From assembly GCF_024323335.1 (NCBI RefSeq), contig NC_066583.1, positions 18,894,665 to 18,958,664 on the forward strand: a DNA stretch of 64,000 bases, given 5' to 3'. Below the pieces are notes generated by a model, which had not been told where the DNA came from, searched no databases, and worked only from the letters and a program-made list of their open reading frames with translations. This DNA comes from Lathyrus oleraceus. Its lineage: Eukaryota; Streptophyta; Magnoliopsida; Fabales; Fabaceae. This document shows, piece by piece, positions 21,180 through 33,896 of this stretch; positions within the stretch are counted from its first letter, which is position 1; the number at the start of each line of letters is the position of its first letter. The position numbers and the translations under genes are program-made.

Positions 21180-23108
21180 ATGGACCGTTTAGAGTAAGAG
21201 AATCGTAAACTCCGTGAGGAAGTGACTACTTTGAGGGATAATGTCAAAGGCTCACTACTATGATGGAAGCTCTGGTGGCTGCACAGAATCAGCCTCAGAC
21301 TCCACTTTAGAGGACTATGATTTCTGAAATCACTTTTGTGCCCATTTTCGTGGCTCCAGTCAGTGCTCCGCAACACCAGATGCCTCCTGGTTTACCTTGG
21401 GGTATGCCTCCTCACTTTTGTCCGAAGGATATCATCTAGCTGTTGAAGTTCCCGTTGCTCAACCTGTTATGCATGTACCACCTCCCGTGGTCCACGCTAC
21501 TCCTTATGTTGAAGAACATGTTTTCTATGTTGATCAGAGTGAAATGGTTGGTGTCTATGAAAGGATGGATGAATTTCAAGATTAGTTTCAAGCTATGCAA
21601 AAAGAGATTCAATCTCTAAGAGGAAAAGAATTGTTTGGGAAGAATGCTCATGATTCGTGCTTAGTTCCTAATGTGAAGATTCCTCCTAAATTCAAAATTC
21701 CATATTTCGAGAAATATAAGGGTAACTCTTGTCCTTTGAGTCATTTGGTGATGTGTGCTTGCAAGATGTTGACTCAAACTAATAAACATCAATTGTTGAT
21801 TCATTACTTTCAAGATAGTTTGACTGGTGCTGCTTTGAAGTGGTACATGGGACTTAATAGCACCCAAATTCGTACTTTCAATGATCTAGGTGAAGCTTTT
21901 GTTCGTCAATATAAGTATAATGTTGACATAGCACCGAACCGATATCAACTTTGTGCTATGTTCCAAAAGGATAAGGAAACTTTCAAAGAGTATGCGCAAA
22001 GATGGTGCTAGATTGCCGCGTAGGTCAGTCCTCCGTTAGAAGAGAAGGAGATGAAAAAGCTATTTTTGAAGACTTTGAGTCCGTTTTACTATGTCTGAAT
22101 GGTTGCAAGTGCTCCCATTGATTTTACTAAGATGGTAAACATGGGGATGAGACTAGAAGAAGGCGTCTGTGAAGGACGATTGGTGAAAGAGAGTGGTTCA
22201 TTTGGAAGTTCCAAAAGTATGGGAATGGTTTTCCCCAAAAGAAGGAACATAATGTTAATGCTATGTTGAAATAAAGGCATATGAGATCCCCGAGAAACAA
22301 CCAATGTCATCAACATGTGGCGTCAGTTACCCCGGTTATTAATCATGCTTCAGTTGTTCAAGTAGCACCGAATTATCAACCATGTTTTCAAGAATGTACT
22401 TATCAACATAATTAACAATAGAAATGTGTCCAAAGACAAGCACAATTGAATCCAACTCTGATGTCTTATGCGGAATTATTTCCTGCTTTGAAACAAAAGA
22501 ATTTGGTACATATTAGAACTCCACCAGCTATTTTGAAGGAGCTTTCATGGTGGTATAAAGCTGATCATCATTGTGCATTCCAACAAGGTGCACCCAGTCA
22601 TGACATTGAAAATTATTTTGCTTTGAAAGTTGAGGTGAGAAGACTAGTGCAAAATGGTATTTTGTCTTTTGAAGACTCTGGTCCTAATGTGCAAGCCACT
22701 CCGTTGCCTAAACATGGTGGTTCAACTGTGAATATGGTTAAGGGGTGTCCTAGAAAGTATCGTTCCTTTGATGTTAATATGATTAGAAGATCCTTGGTCG
22801 AGATGCATGCAACTTTGTGTGAGCTGAGTTATTATGAGCACGATCATGTTTCTTGCCATATCTGTTCAAGAAACCCTCGAGGGTGTGTTATGGTAAAGAG
22901 AGATTTACAAGAGATGCTAGATCAAAATTTTATTCAGATTACAAGAGATAGGGATGAAGGTGAACATGATGTGAATGTTATAATTCCCCATTTCAATATC
23001 CCAGAACGAGTTGTGATTGCTTACAATAGTCAGAAGTTTGTTGTTTCTCACTTGGTTATTCGTTTGGCAGGTTCTCCACCCTATGAATCTAACGATGTTG
23101 TTCCTTAA
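21180..23108 (+). pseudogene. gag: Ogre C gag, decayed
   Basis: The likely start is ATG 21180 (MDRLE followed at once by TAA). Pieces in shifting frames follow: a Pro/Val-rich linker (21397-21585); the core gag domain at 21595-22011 (PKFKIPYFEKYKG, FQDSLTGAALKWYMGL, AFVRQYKYN, FKEYAQRW); and a downstream part at 22446-23108 containing MSYAELFPALKQ and WWYKADHHCAFQQGAPSHDIENY. That last segment is a C-H zinc-finger-like region, but its last Cys is Tyr here, while Ogre A has Cys. Gag packages the element RNA. Stops and frameshifts occur near 21195, 21583, 22009 and 22095, among others. Confidence 0.85.
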
Positions 23109-24306
23109 AAATAAAATGCTACAATGTTGAAAGATGGAAAGGAAATTTTGATCCCTTCCCTTTCTTCTATTGTGAGGATTGTTGGTGTGAGTGGTATGAC
23201 CCAAAGTGGTCGAGTATTTGCTTATGTGGCTCCTAAAGGATTGAAGATGCTTCAGTAGGTAAGCAAGCTTAGGTGGAAACTCCTGTTGTGCAGTCTGGCC
23301 CGTCCAGCGGTGTGAACCAGAAATCTGATCATGATGAAGTATTAAAGTTGATTAAGAGAAGTGAATTTAATGTGGTTGATCAATTATTGCATACCCCATC
23401 CAAAATATTTGTCTTATCTTTGTTAATGAATTCATAAGCTCATAGAGAGGCTTTACAGAAGGTCTTGGATTAAGCCTATGTAGATCATGATGTAATAATT
23501 GGTCAATTTGATGGCATTATGGCCAACATTACTGCATGTAATAATCTGAGCTTTAGTGATGAAGAATTGCCTGAGCAAGGGAGGAACCATAATTTGGCTT
23601 TGTACATTTCCATGAATTTCCAAGAAGATGCGTTGTCCAATATGCTGGTTGACACTGGCTCTTCTCTGAATGTTATGTCAAAGTCTACTATGTCCAAGCT
23701 CTCTTATTAAGGTGCTCCGATGAGTTTTAGTGGGGTTGTTGTGAAAGAATTTGATGGCTTGAAGAAAACTGTGATTGGGGAAGTTGATCTCCCGGTGAAG
23801 ATAGGTCTGTGCTCACTCCAGATTACGTTTTAAGTGATGGACATTCATCCCGCCTATAGTTGTCTATTGGGTCGTCTATGGATTCACGAAGTTGGGGCAC
23901 TGACGGCAATCCATCATCAGAAGTTGAAATTTGTGAAGAATGAAAAGTTAGTAATTATGGGTGGTGAGCAGGCCATGTTGGTAAGTCATCTCTCTTCATT
24001 TTGGTACATTGATGTCGACAAAGCTATGGGAACTCCGTTCCAAGCTCTTTATGTCATTGATAATATTGTTAAGAAAAATAGGGCATCCATGACTTCTTTG
24101 AAGGACGCCTAACAAGTTGTAAAGAATGGTCAATATGTTGGATAAGGTCAAGTTGTTGAACTTGCTGAAAACAAGAACAAATCTGGTTTAGGCTTCTTTC
24201 CTGGTTCACCCTCTAGATATTTGAAGCATATTCAAGAAGTTTTTCACAATGATGGTTTCATCCATTCCAAACACCAATCTGTTTTAGCAATCTCGGAAGA
24301 TAATTA
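23109..24306 (+). pseudogene. Ogre C protease region, decayed
   Basis: The aspartic protease signature NMLVDTGSSLNVMSKS lies near 23640 (frame 23519-23710). The flap and C-terminal part (MDIHPAYSCLLGRLWIHE) follow at 23834-24112 in the same frame after two stops (near 23708 and 23834). This is the usual retropepsin layout with DTG catalytic residues kept. Further stops (24110-24112, about 24142) and a TAA near 24304 end it before the intron. Compare the Ogre A copy at 52237-53333. Confidence 0.85.
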
Positions 24307-24646
24307 AGAGCAAGAAGCGCCAAACTTTGTGAAGCGCGGATTGATGTGCCAGAATTGGACAACTGTTCACGTTCCCTCTATTGTTCACTTGTCAAAATAA
24401 TATGTTTTCGTTATTTCAAAAATCCTTTCACTATGCCCAAAGTGAAAGTGAATCTATGTGGGCTTTATTTCAAATTTTATCATCATTAATAAAATGTTAT
24501 TTTGTTTATCCATGTTATGTTTTCTATTTTTTCTTTTTCGTAAAAAATGGGAACATAAAAAACCAAGATAATAATCACTTTTTATATTTGCATCATGTGA
24601 GTTTATTTGTTCATACTCTAAAATCAAGCATAAAATTGTTGTGCAG
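24307..24646 (+). other. Ogre C intron between protease and RT (acceptor clear, donor not fixed)
   Basis: The tract is T-rich and AT-rich. It ends AATTGTTGTGCAG at 24646, exactly where homology to the pol exon begins. Ogre elements are known to splice an intron between the protease and RT coding regions. I could not fix the donor, so the start is approximate. Confidence 0.55.
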
Positions 24647-25836
24647 GTCGATTGTTAAACCCATTGAAAACAATAACCTTATGCCCTCTCCCAACTTTGA
24701 ATTCCCTGTGTTTGAAATGGAAGAAGAGGATGTTGAAGAGATTCCTGATGAGATTTCCCATTTACTTGAGCACGAGGAAAAGACCATTCAGCCTCATGAA
24801 GCGCCATTGGAAGTGATCAATTTGGGTTCTGAAGAGAACAAGAAAGAACTCAAGATTGGGGCACTACTTTGTCAAGATGTTAAGAAGAAGATGGTATAGC
24901 TTCTTAGAGAATATGTGAATGATTTTTCTTGGTCTTATCAAGATATGCCAGGTCTTTATACTAATATTGTGGAACATAGATTACCATTGAAGCTAGAATG
25001 TCCACCAATTAAATAGAAGTTGAGAAGAACTCATTCTGATATGGCTATTAAGATCAAAGAGGAGGTTCAAAAGAAAATTGATGTTGGTTTCCTTGTTATG
25101 GATGAGTATCTTCAATGGGTGGCCAACATTGTGCTTGTTCCGAAGAAGGATGGAAAAGTTCGGACGTATGTTAATTATAGAGATTTGAACAAAACTAGCC
25201 CAAAGGATGATTTTCCTCTATCACACATTGATATGTTGCTAGATAATACATCTAAGTTCAATGTCTTCTTCTTTATGGATGGTTTCTCTGATTATAATCA
25301 GATCAAGATGGTACCCGAGTACATGGAAAAGACAACATTTATTACACCTGGGGAACATTCTACTATAGAGTGATGCCTTTCGGTTTAAAGAATGCTGGTG
25401 TAATGTACCAGAAAGCCATAACTACTCTTTTCCATGATATGATGCACAAAGAGATAAAAGTGTATGTTGATGATATGATTGCTAAGTCGAAGACTGAAGA
25501 AGATCATGTTGAGTATTTGTTGAAGTTGTTTCAGCGTTTGAGAAAGTTTAAACTCCGCTTGAATCCTAATAAGTGTACTTGTGGTGTTCGTTCAGGAAAG
25601 TTGTTGGCTTTCATTGTCAGCCAGAAGGGTATCAAGGTAGATCCTGATCAAGTATGATTTATTCAAGAGATGCTTAGACCAAAGACAGAAAAGCGAGTCA
25701 GAGGATTCCTCTGGCGTCTGAATTACATCTCCAGGTTTATATCTCATATGACTTCCACATGTGGGCCTATTTTCAAGCTTCTCCATGAAGATCAAGGTTG
25801 AGTTTGGACTTAAGACTGCCATAAAGCTTTGACAAC
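24647..25836 (+). pseudogene. pol: Ogre C pol: reverse transcriptase, cut by Ogre A
   Basis: An acidic N-terminal segment (NFEFPVFEMEEEDVEE, near 24700) leads into the RT: ANIVLVPKKDGKVRTYVNYRDLNK near 25120, FFMDGFSDYNQIKM near 25270, PFGLKNAG near 25376. Catalytic YVDD is intact at 25463-25474, followed by LRLNPNKCTCGV and RGFLWRLNYISRF. Damage: TAG 24897-24899, TAG near 25015, a frameshift near 25352 (after FITPG) and TGA 25655-25657, with others later. The coding stops at 25836 where the Ogre A LTR begins, between RT and the first RNase H. The last five bases, ACAAC, are the target duplication. Confidence 0.88.
25832..25836. other. Target-site duplication ACAAC of Ogre A (left copy)
   Basis: ACAAC lies directly before the LTR end TGTAGCGG at 25837. 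The mate is found as GTTGT at 63339-63343, directly before another Ogre LTR end. Confidence 0.75.
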
Positions 25837-28800
25837 TGTAGCGGGAAATTCATGATCATCAAGCTATGGATAAGCTAGACATCAAATAACAAGAGTCGCC
25901 ACCGCGCTTTTATTGTTTCCAAGGGAAAAGGGAAAAAGTACGAACAAAACCCAAAAGTAAGAAGTTTTCAAATCAAAACTAATAAAATGTCAGAGATTAC
26001 AGGTAAGGGGGTTGGTTACACATATGGAAGGTGTTAGCACCCAAAGTGTCCTAGGTACTCCTAGGGAGCCCTTTTTGTGTGCATATGTATTTGTACAAAA
26101 ATGATGTTTACAAATAAAATAGAATGAGGGGATGAGAAAAGAATTCATTAATTATATTTTTGTGTTTGACAAGCCTTTCGGACTTTGCCTACGTACCAAC
26201 ATAAAAATGAGGGATCAAAACCTCGTAGTTCGTGATACAAATTTCAAAGTGGATGCATTGCTTTTAACAAAAATTAGGTTTGAAAGGCACAAAGGCCTAA
26301 AAATGGTTTGAATGAGTTAGTTCTTTTTAGCTTTTTGAAAGTTTAAGTCAAGTATAGTTAAGTTTATTTACAAGTTTGATTTAAGAAAGAGAAATTTGAA
26401 AATGCAATGGCCAAAGGCCAAAGTTTCTACCTTTTTGCAAAGTGGTCAAAGTTTAAAACAAAATAAGTTCAATCAAAGAAGATTTTGAAAAGGGAGGGAG
26501 AGATTTTTAAATTTAAAGAAATGGGGAGAAGATGAAGAGACTAATCCTATGCACAAAATTAAAAGTTAAGAGTTGAAAATATCTGACCAAATGGGTAGCA
26601 ATCCAATAGACAAGAATGTCAATAGAAACCCATAATTCCCTTGGACATTTAGAATCAAGCAACACACAAATGCACAATTATATCATCTCGAAGAGAAAAA
26701 ACATCAAATAAAGATACCCACATCCAAGCTTTTGCCATTCCATGATCTTCTTCCAATTAGCTCATGTAACAGATGAATTCTACAAGGCACAAGTTCAAAA
26801 TAACAACTACACAATGATCATGTTGTAGATGAACTTAGAGGGATCTTGAATGATGCATCAGATGAAGTTTCAAATTGCAAGCACTTGGTTTCTCAATAAG
26901 TTGGCATTGGCCAAGTCCTTTAGCATAGGAATGTTGCCTAAGTTCTAAGTCCATTTGTCCAAGATCAAGCCAACAGTCCACACAAAAGTTGTTTAGGTTT
27001 TTTTGTTGTTACTATGTACATTAATGGTCAAAGACCACACAAACAAGCAAAGTATATACAAACAAGTTATATCATACAATATGGTCCAAGTGGACAAAGT
27101 GAAAATTGCATTAACATAAACAATTAGAATGATATGAACCATGGCAAATGAATAAAGGCTAGAATTAAATGACATTAAAGTAAATGGCTTGAAATTAAAA
27201 GTTAGTTGTTAATGAGTTAGAAGTTAGTATTGTTTTGCTTTTGCTTTTCATTTTTTCAGATATTCTTTGGAGAACACTCAACCCACTTATCACAAGCATG
27301 GATCCTTGAGCCCAGACATCTTTCAAAGGAAGGAAAAAAGTCCAAGTTTCCACACAATACCATGAAAGATGGGAGACTTACAATCTCACTAACTAGAATG
27401 TTATACCTTTTGTGTCACAAATTTAGCGTTATGTTAAGCAATCGTAATTGGACTTATGTAGAAGTCACAACTATTTGAGGCCAGGCAATAGAATTTTGGT
27501 GTTAATGCATGTTAGAGACATGGTATTATGGACTATGCTCATGAAACATACCACACACAAAAAGAATATGCAAAAGGTGTAGCCTAATCTCATCCATACT
27601 CATGTTAATTTTTCAATCAACTAGCTTTAGGAGTTTGAGATATCATAGACCAAATGAGATGAATGCATAAAGAGGGGGAATGAGATGAAGAGGTAGGGGA
27701 ATGGATCACAACTCAAATTGATCAAATGAGGACTTTTACCAAATTAATATCATCCATTCATTTTGGGAGATGGAATGTACATTCCATCAATCCCCTAAAT
27801 CCAATGATATTAACTTGACAAAGTCAAATCAACCTTGACCAAGGCCCAACAACAAGAGTCAAACACAAACGAGTCATCACAATTGGTCAACAAAATTATT
27901 TGGCATTTATTCAAATTAAAAATACTAAAATAAGGCATTTAAATTAAATATGGTTTGTCAAATTCCTAAAACCTCATCAAAACACCAAACAAATGGCCAT
28001 GAGATTTATCATAGGTCAAACAAGGTCAAAGGACCTTGGAGAAAAATTTTCAAAATTTTTAAAGACTTAAAAGTATTTTTAAACCATTAAAAACAAATGC
28101 AAAATCAATTAAATCATGAAAAATATTAATAATGATCCAAAAAATAATTTTAATTCAGAATATGAAAGAGGAAATTTTTTGAATTTTTTTGGTGAAACTC
28201 TCATATTTTTTGGATTAATATTAAAATTAATATGAATTAATGAAAATCAAAGGAATAAAAATTAAAATCAAAAAATCAAAAAAACGTGGACCACTTGATT
28301 TGCCTCATTAGTTGAGGTGGCAGATCAAGTGGTTGAGCGCGCGTGTTCCATGATGCGCCTGAGTCAAACATCCACACGCTTGGTAATCAAATTGTATGCT
28401 CATGATTAAAACATTTTGAATTCATCTAATGGCTCTGGACCGTGCCACATCATTGTCGGAGCAAAGCGTCGGTCGTCTTCTCAGGCGACCTTGGCCGGAC
28501 TGGTCCATTCATCACCATATCATAAATGAAAAAGATGGACATGATCTGAAAGAAAAAATAGCGTAGAGCACGAATCTGACCTCAATTTTAACTAACTCCA
28601 CATATATAGAAAGATATGAGGAGTTGAATTTTGAGGTGTGTCAACTGAGTTGCTTCGATTTGATCTCTAAGCAACTCAATCTTCTTGCCTACATTGGTAG
28701 GACTTCAGACAACCAAAAATCCAAGAGAATTGAGTGGAATTGAGAGAGAATCGAAGAGATGAAATTTTCTGGAAAATACCTTCAATGCAGGTCTGGATTC

Positions 28801-30551
28801 ACTTGTTCTTGCTTTGGCTCGTGCTTGATCTTGCTCAGGATGCTTGCAGAAGTAGCTTAGAATGCACAAAAGGTCTTGGATCCCTGGAGTTTTGAATCTC
28901 AAAACAGTGAGATTCAAACTCAATTTCCAAAGGAAATTCTCAGGATTATTCTCTCAAATGGAAAGGTTTAGTGTTTGGGATCAAAGCTGGCGCGAAGGGG
29001 TCCTCAATTCTGAGCATATGGAGCTCTATTTATACCTGGATCATGTGATATTTGCACCTTCCAAATGAGTTTCCAAAATTGTCAATGAGTGATGCATGTG
29101 TGCATGGGCGTGTACAGGCCCATGAGATCATTCCTTTTGATCCACAATTGAGTGTGAACAAGTCTGAAATCAAATTGGAGTGCTAGGAAATTGTACATGA
29201 AGACTTTGAAGTTTGATCTTTTCCAAATGATGATGCAATGTTCATGCCATGTGCAGCCCTAGCAATTCTTGTCCAAAATGGATGAAATTGGACTTTTTCG
29301 AAAGGTTAGATCAAGAGGAACAACTTTCAAGTTCAACACTTTTTCATTTGGAGCTTGGAATATGAAGAAGTTTGAGGTGCAAGTTTGGAAATTTCAATAT
29401 GTTGAAATTTTTTCTAAGTGTCAAGCCATATATCTCAATATTCCACCTTGATTAACTTTTTATGTGAGCTTAAAATGAGAAAAGTGCCTTCCTAAAAGTT
29501 GTATATATTTAAAAGACCTTCAAAATGGTCTTCAATTTCATGTCATTTGGATTTGAAATGATAGAGTTATGCATTTTTGAAGTTTGGAAAAATCACTTGC
29601 TCAATGGTATAGGTCAAAAGTGAACCTATAATGTAACTTCATATCACATGCTCAAAAAAGTTGAATTTTCTCTCACTACAAACATAAAAGTTTAAGTATA
29701 CACCTGAATTTTATTGTGCAACTTGGAAATCTTTCATCTCATAAAAATTAAACAAGTTGTGGCATTGGGAAGTTGACTTTCAAATTAGGGTTTAGACAAA
29801 ACGACCTATAATGTTTCAACATAGAAAATGATTTTCCAAGCAAAACTAGCTCTAGGTCTCAACATGCAAGTTGTTTTGAATGTCATTTAGAGTAACTTTG
29901 CTCTTGGAATTATTTTCATATGGTGAAAAGTTTAGGAGATAGGGTCTAGGGAGACCCAGCTTTGATCAAATGAATTCATCTAGCCAACCACCATTAACCA
30001 ACTTGCTAACCTTCAATTATTTGGACTTTCTTAGCTCATGGTAGATCATATATACATAAGATGATGAATTTTGAAGTTCCCTTTGAGAAATTTGATCAAT
30101 TGGTGAGAGAGCTTGTTGGTGAAGTTACTCAAGATACCCAGTCAAACTAGGGTTTCCAAGGCAAATCACCCTCAAACTCTTGAAGAAAACTTAATCGATA
30201 TTACATATAGGAATCAATGGAACTCATATATGATGCTCATAACCATTCTTGGATCAATTCATGGTTGTGCTCTTTGTCATGAGGGTCTCAAACCCTAGAT
30301 ATGAACTTGATAGACGAATGGTGATCATGCCCTACCTACAAAAGAGTTAGGCAAATGCAAAGACATATTTTTGTGTTTTGGTTTGTAAAATGATAATATA
30401 CAAGTATGATAAAATCACAAAGTGCTTAGTGATCTCTCCCAAAACAAACCCAATAAAAGAGGGGTAAGGAGGATGCCACGGCATGATCCCAATGCTAATG
30501 CTTATGATGAAATTGCATGAGGGATCTTAGGGTCAAAATTGGGGTCTTACA
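25837..30551 (-). repeat. 3' LTR of Ogre A (4715 bp)
   Basis: On the minus strand it starts TGTAAGACCCCAATTTTG at 30551, preceded by a polypurine tract, and ends CCCGCTACA at 25837. The length fits Ogre LTRs. The first ~657 bases align by eye to 63344-64000 with about 40 differences (roughly 6%). Small ORFs inside it have no family match and are judged spurious. A GC-richer island lies near 28335-28500. Confidence 0.88.
29023..29034 (-). promoter_or_regulatory. Candidate TATA box of the Ogre A LTR
   Basis: On the minus strand this reads TATAAATAGAGC, a textbook plant TATA box about 1.5 kb into the LTR. If used, U3 is ~1.5 kb and R plus U5 about 3.2 kb. Confidence 0.5.
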
Positions 30552-30564
30552 GCTGCCCCTATTT
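30552..30564 (-). other. Polypurine tract of Ogre A
   Basis: On the minus strand AAATAGGGGCAGC directly precedes the LTR start TGTAAGACC, the expected plus-strand priming site. Confidence 0.7.
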
Positions 30565-31363
30565 AAGGACATTCTAACTTAGGAGGCGAAGATTAAAATC
30601 TTCATGTCGACTCAGTAGAATGGGCTTAAATAACAACATATAGAAACAAATTTTGGTCCCTAAGAGACCTCATGATGCATATGATATGCATGTAAAAGTA
30701 AATTCTTTGTGGGGAAATATTGCCACAAAGGATAAGAAATTAGAGAGACCGAAAGTCCACAAGAGTATAACATATTCCGTAAGGAAAACTCACTGGGGAG
30801 ACAGAGACTCTAGGGGATAAAGGAGTTATACGTAGGCTAGGGTACAACTTAAAACTACTAGGGGACTCGAGGAATTCCATACAAACATGGAAAAGACTTA
30901 GTCGGGGAACGACAACATCTGCAGGGAATACAAGTAAGTCAGGATAAAATTGAAGTACTTGAATCGTGCAGGAAAAGCAATTTCACTAAGGGAACACGCA
31001 CTCAACTCGACTGGGGAAGAAATAAACTTCAACACAGGAGGAGCAAAAATCTATTATCTACTACCTATTACTAGGTAAAGAGATAATAAAGATCTGACAG
31101 AGAGGACATCCGTCATCGGTTAGGATGAACATATCAAGGATGACGCACTGGGAAATACCAGGAGGGAGTACTCATTACCGGTTATTGGGTAAGAATAGAC
31201 TTGCTGGGGAAAACTATAGAAAATACGATTTACAACTACCAATTACTGGGTAGAAGACCAAAGGTGAGAACATCTGTCATCGGTTAGGATGAACATATCA
31301 AGGATAAACTCAACAGGGAAGAAAATCCGTCATCGGTTAAGATGAACATATCTAGGATAGACT
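30565..31363 (-). other. Ogre A 3' non-coding region, part next to the LTR
   Basis: No coding region. Many short TGGGGAA-type blocks are seen on the + strand (30800-31260). The last 250 bases hold three copies of the minisatellite core that continues right of the copia element. The copia insertion splits this tract at 31363. Confidence 0.65.
31110..31358 (-). repeat. 3'-UTR minisatellite, copies 1-3
   Basis: A 32-base core, of the type CATCGGTTAGGATGAACATA on the + strand, at 31110-31141, 31274-31305 and 31327-31358. The array is continued at 41530-42036 on the other side of the copia insertion. Confidence 0.85.
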
Positions 31364-32373
31364 TGTAAGAACAAAGTTGGTTCTACAATATATCTCTAAG
31401 ATTTTGATGATAACAAAGGATGAAACAAAAATGGTACTCTAACGAGATTTTTTCTTAGTGTGCAGGACTCTGACCATACATCAGATGGAAAATTACATCA
31501 TATACAAAACATTCGATTATCAGATGTTACTCGGAAAGAATGTGTCCAGAAGGTTCTGATTCTAATCAACGCAGATACCAGCGCAACATAAAGAAGTCAG
31601 AAACTCTGATAAAAGAATACTGAATCCAGACTCTGAATCTGAAGAAGTCTAGAGCATTGAGAAACTCTGATGTGGTCAGACATAATCAACCTCTGAAGAC
31701 AAACTTTGATTTATCAAGACTCTGATGCAGACTCACAAGTTCAGAACGTGTAACCGAAAAGAAATCTCAATTTGGAAAGAAAGTATTTCGAGAAGGAAAT
31801 AATGAGGCGTGCAAAACCGTTTTAGAAAGAAACAAGGAGAGTAATGACATTAAACATTCTTCAATGACCAAGATCCTGTCATCACTCCATCGGTCCTTCA
31901 CAACGACTATATAAAGGACGAAATACTTCACAAGAGAACACACCTGAGACACACAAGAAAACGAAAACTCTCAATCTCATTCTCATCTTTCACGAGCTGC
32001 TGCTCTTACGGGAAAAGTTATCGTTCTTACAACTATGTAATTCTTGCTTGTTTGTTAGAAGCACTTTACATTACAATTTATACTCTTGCTTGAAATACTT
32101 CCTCAAGTGACTCTGTGTAGTTTGAATACTTGAGAGGGCTGAGAGATTATTCTCTTAGACAATTGGTTGTATAATCTTTCAAGATTAGTGGATTAAGTCG
32201 TTTTTTAAGGCGAAATCACCTTGGCCGGGTGGACTGGAGTAGCTTTGAATTTCAAGCGAACCAGTATAAAATTCTATGTCATCTCCCTTTTGTTCTGTGT
32301 GTGTCTGTTTTCTGAAAAAGTTTTTATTTCCAAAACAATTCAAAACCCCCTTTCTTGTTTTTCTCAACCTTCA
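31364..32373 (+). repeat. 5' LTR of copia element 1
   Basis: It starts TGTAAGAAC, ends CTCAACCTTCA and has TATATAAA at 31909-31916. Between 31460 and 31745 it contains at least seven CTCTGA/TCTGAT-type motifs. An ORF at 32221-32412 crosses the LTR end and is spurious. Confidence 0.92.
31909..31916 (+). promoter_or_regulatory. TATA box of copia element 1 (5' LTR)
   Basis: TATATAAA, followed by AGGACGAAATAC. The same box is kept at 41033-41040 in the 3' LTR. Confidence 0.6.
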
Positions 32374-32375
32374 AT

Positions 32376-32387
32376 TGGTATTAGAGC
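32376..32387 (+). other. Primer-binding site of copia element 1
   Basis: TGGTATTAGAGC two bases after the LTR end, one change from the tRNA-Met complement TGGTATCAGAGC. Confidence 0.75.
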
Positions 32388-32455
32388 TACGACTCTGTTA
32401 TTGATTTTCTAATCAAACACTTAACAGTGTAGAGAGATCCAGCGTGAGAAAAACT

Positions 32456-33889
32456 ATGGCAACACCAATGAAAGAGATAGTTACAATGTTAAACCTCCAA
32501 TCTTTGATGGAGAAAATTTTGATTATTGGAAAGACAGAATTGAAGGTTTCTTTCTGGGTTACGACGCTGATCTATGGGATATTGTCACAATTGGCTACAC
32601 ACCACCTATGACAGACGCTGGCGTTGCTATTCCCAGAAGCAGAATGTCAGATGATCAGAAGCGTGAATTCAAAAACCATCACATAGCCAGAACGATACTA
32701 CTCAATGCCATTTCCTACAATGAATATGAAAAGATCACCAACAGGGAAACAACTAAAGAAATACTTGATTCCCTGAGGATGACTCACGAAGGAAATTCTT
32801 AAGTCAAAGAAACAAAGGCTCTCGCTCTAATTCAAAAATATGAAGCCTTTAAAATGGAGGACGATGAAGTTGTAGAGGTAATGTTTTCTAGATTTCAAAC
32901 TTTAATTGCAGGACTCAAAGTGTTGGATAAAGGCTACACAACTGTGGATCATGTCAAAAAGATTGTTAGAAGCTTGCAAAAGAAATGGAGACCCATGGTC
33001 ACAGCTTTAAAGTTGTCAAAAGATCTGAACAACATCAGCCTTGAGGAAATCGTCAGTTCACTCAGAAGCCACGAGATAGAACTGGAGGTAGATGAACCTC
33101 AAAAGAAGATCAAGTTTGTAGCACTAAAGTCCAGATCCGAAAGACGTAAACCAGATAGAAACAAAGCCTTCTAGGTTGAAGAGGAAGATAACGACGACTC
33201 TGAGAAGGAAGACTCTGACGACGAAGAAGAATTATCCCTTTTAACTAGAAGAGTAAAACAACTATGGAGAAAAAGGAATAATAACTTCAGAAGACCAAGA
33301 CCCAAGGGGGATCGATCAGAATCAACTTCTAGAGGTAAGTCAAACAAAGATATAATATGCTATGAATGTAAGGAAACTGGTCATTATAGAAATGAATGTC
33401 CCAAGTTGAAGAAAGAAAACTCTAGAAGAGAGAATTTCAAGAAAAGTTCATTCAGAACTAAAAAGGGACTGATTGCCACCTGGGACGACAGTGGATCTGA
33501 TTCATCCGAATCAGACTCTGAAGAACAGGCAAATGTTGCACTCATGGCTATCACCTCCAGAAATACATCAGATGGAGAATCTGACTCTGAAGAGGTATTT
33601 TCTTAACTTTCTCGCTCTGGCCTTGAATCACGCCTTTCTGAAACTCTAACCTCATATAATAAACTTAAACAAACATTTAAGGCTTTAAAAGGAGTTCTTG
33701 AAAGAACAATCAAAGAATGTGATAAGCTTGAGATAACTGCTTCAAAACTAAAAGATGAAAATCAAACTTTGATAAAAGAAAGAGACTCCACAAACAAACA
33801 ATGTTTAAAACTTGAAGAAGCACTATCTCAAGCCCCACAAACTTCTAACACAATGATATATGATATGAAAAATCTTTTCAAAAGTTTCT
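32456..33889 (+). pseudogene. gag: Copia element 1 gag, broken
   Basis: ATG at 32456 is followed within a few codons by a frameshift, after which the gag frame is clear: FDGENFDYWKDRIEGFF near 32502, RTILLNAISYNEYEKIT near 32690, MEDDEVVEVMFSRFQTL near 32854 and a Glu/Asp-rich linker. The CCHC knuckle CYECKETGHYRNEC is at 33358-33399. The C-terminal part is Ser/Asp/Glu-rich, then coiled-coil-like (33610-33830). Stops: TAA at 32800-32802 and TAG at 33172-33174 (both replace a Gln codon of relatives) and TAA at 33604-33606. Sirevirus gag proteins are long and often carry such coiled coils. Confidence 0.88.
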
Positions 33890-33896
33890 GAAAAAT

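Larger units (their letters stand above)
17191..25836 (+). mobile_element. Ogre-type Ty3/gypsy element 'C', left part
   Basis: In order: truncated 5' LTR, Arg-type primer site, ORF1, gag, protease, intron and RT, all on +. It breaks off at 25836 within pol, where an Ogre LTR in the other direction starts. The pol continuation is very likely the segment 60741-63343, now in reverse orientation (see findings). Many stops and frameshifts make it older than Ogre A, which lies inside it. Confidence 0.85.

Noticed and set aside
24381..24646. N-terminal part of the 172-codon ORF before the pol exon
   Set aside because: It reads through the T-rich intron; homology to Ogre A pol starts only after the acceptor at 24647.
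25837..30551. Short ORFs inside the Ogre LTR (for example 28862-29068)
   Set aside because: No family match; the sequence is an LTR shared with 63344-64000, where the frames are not kept.
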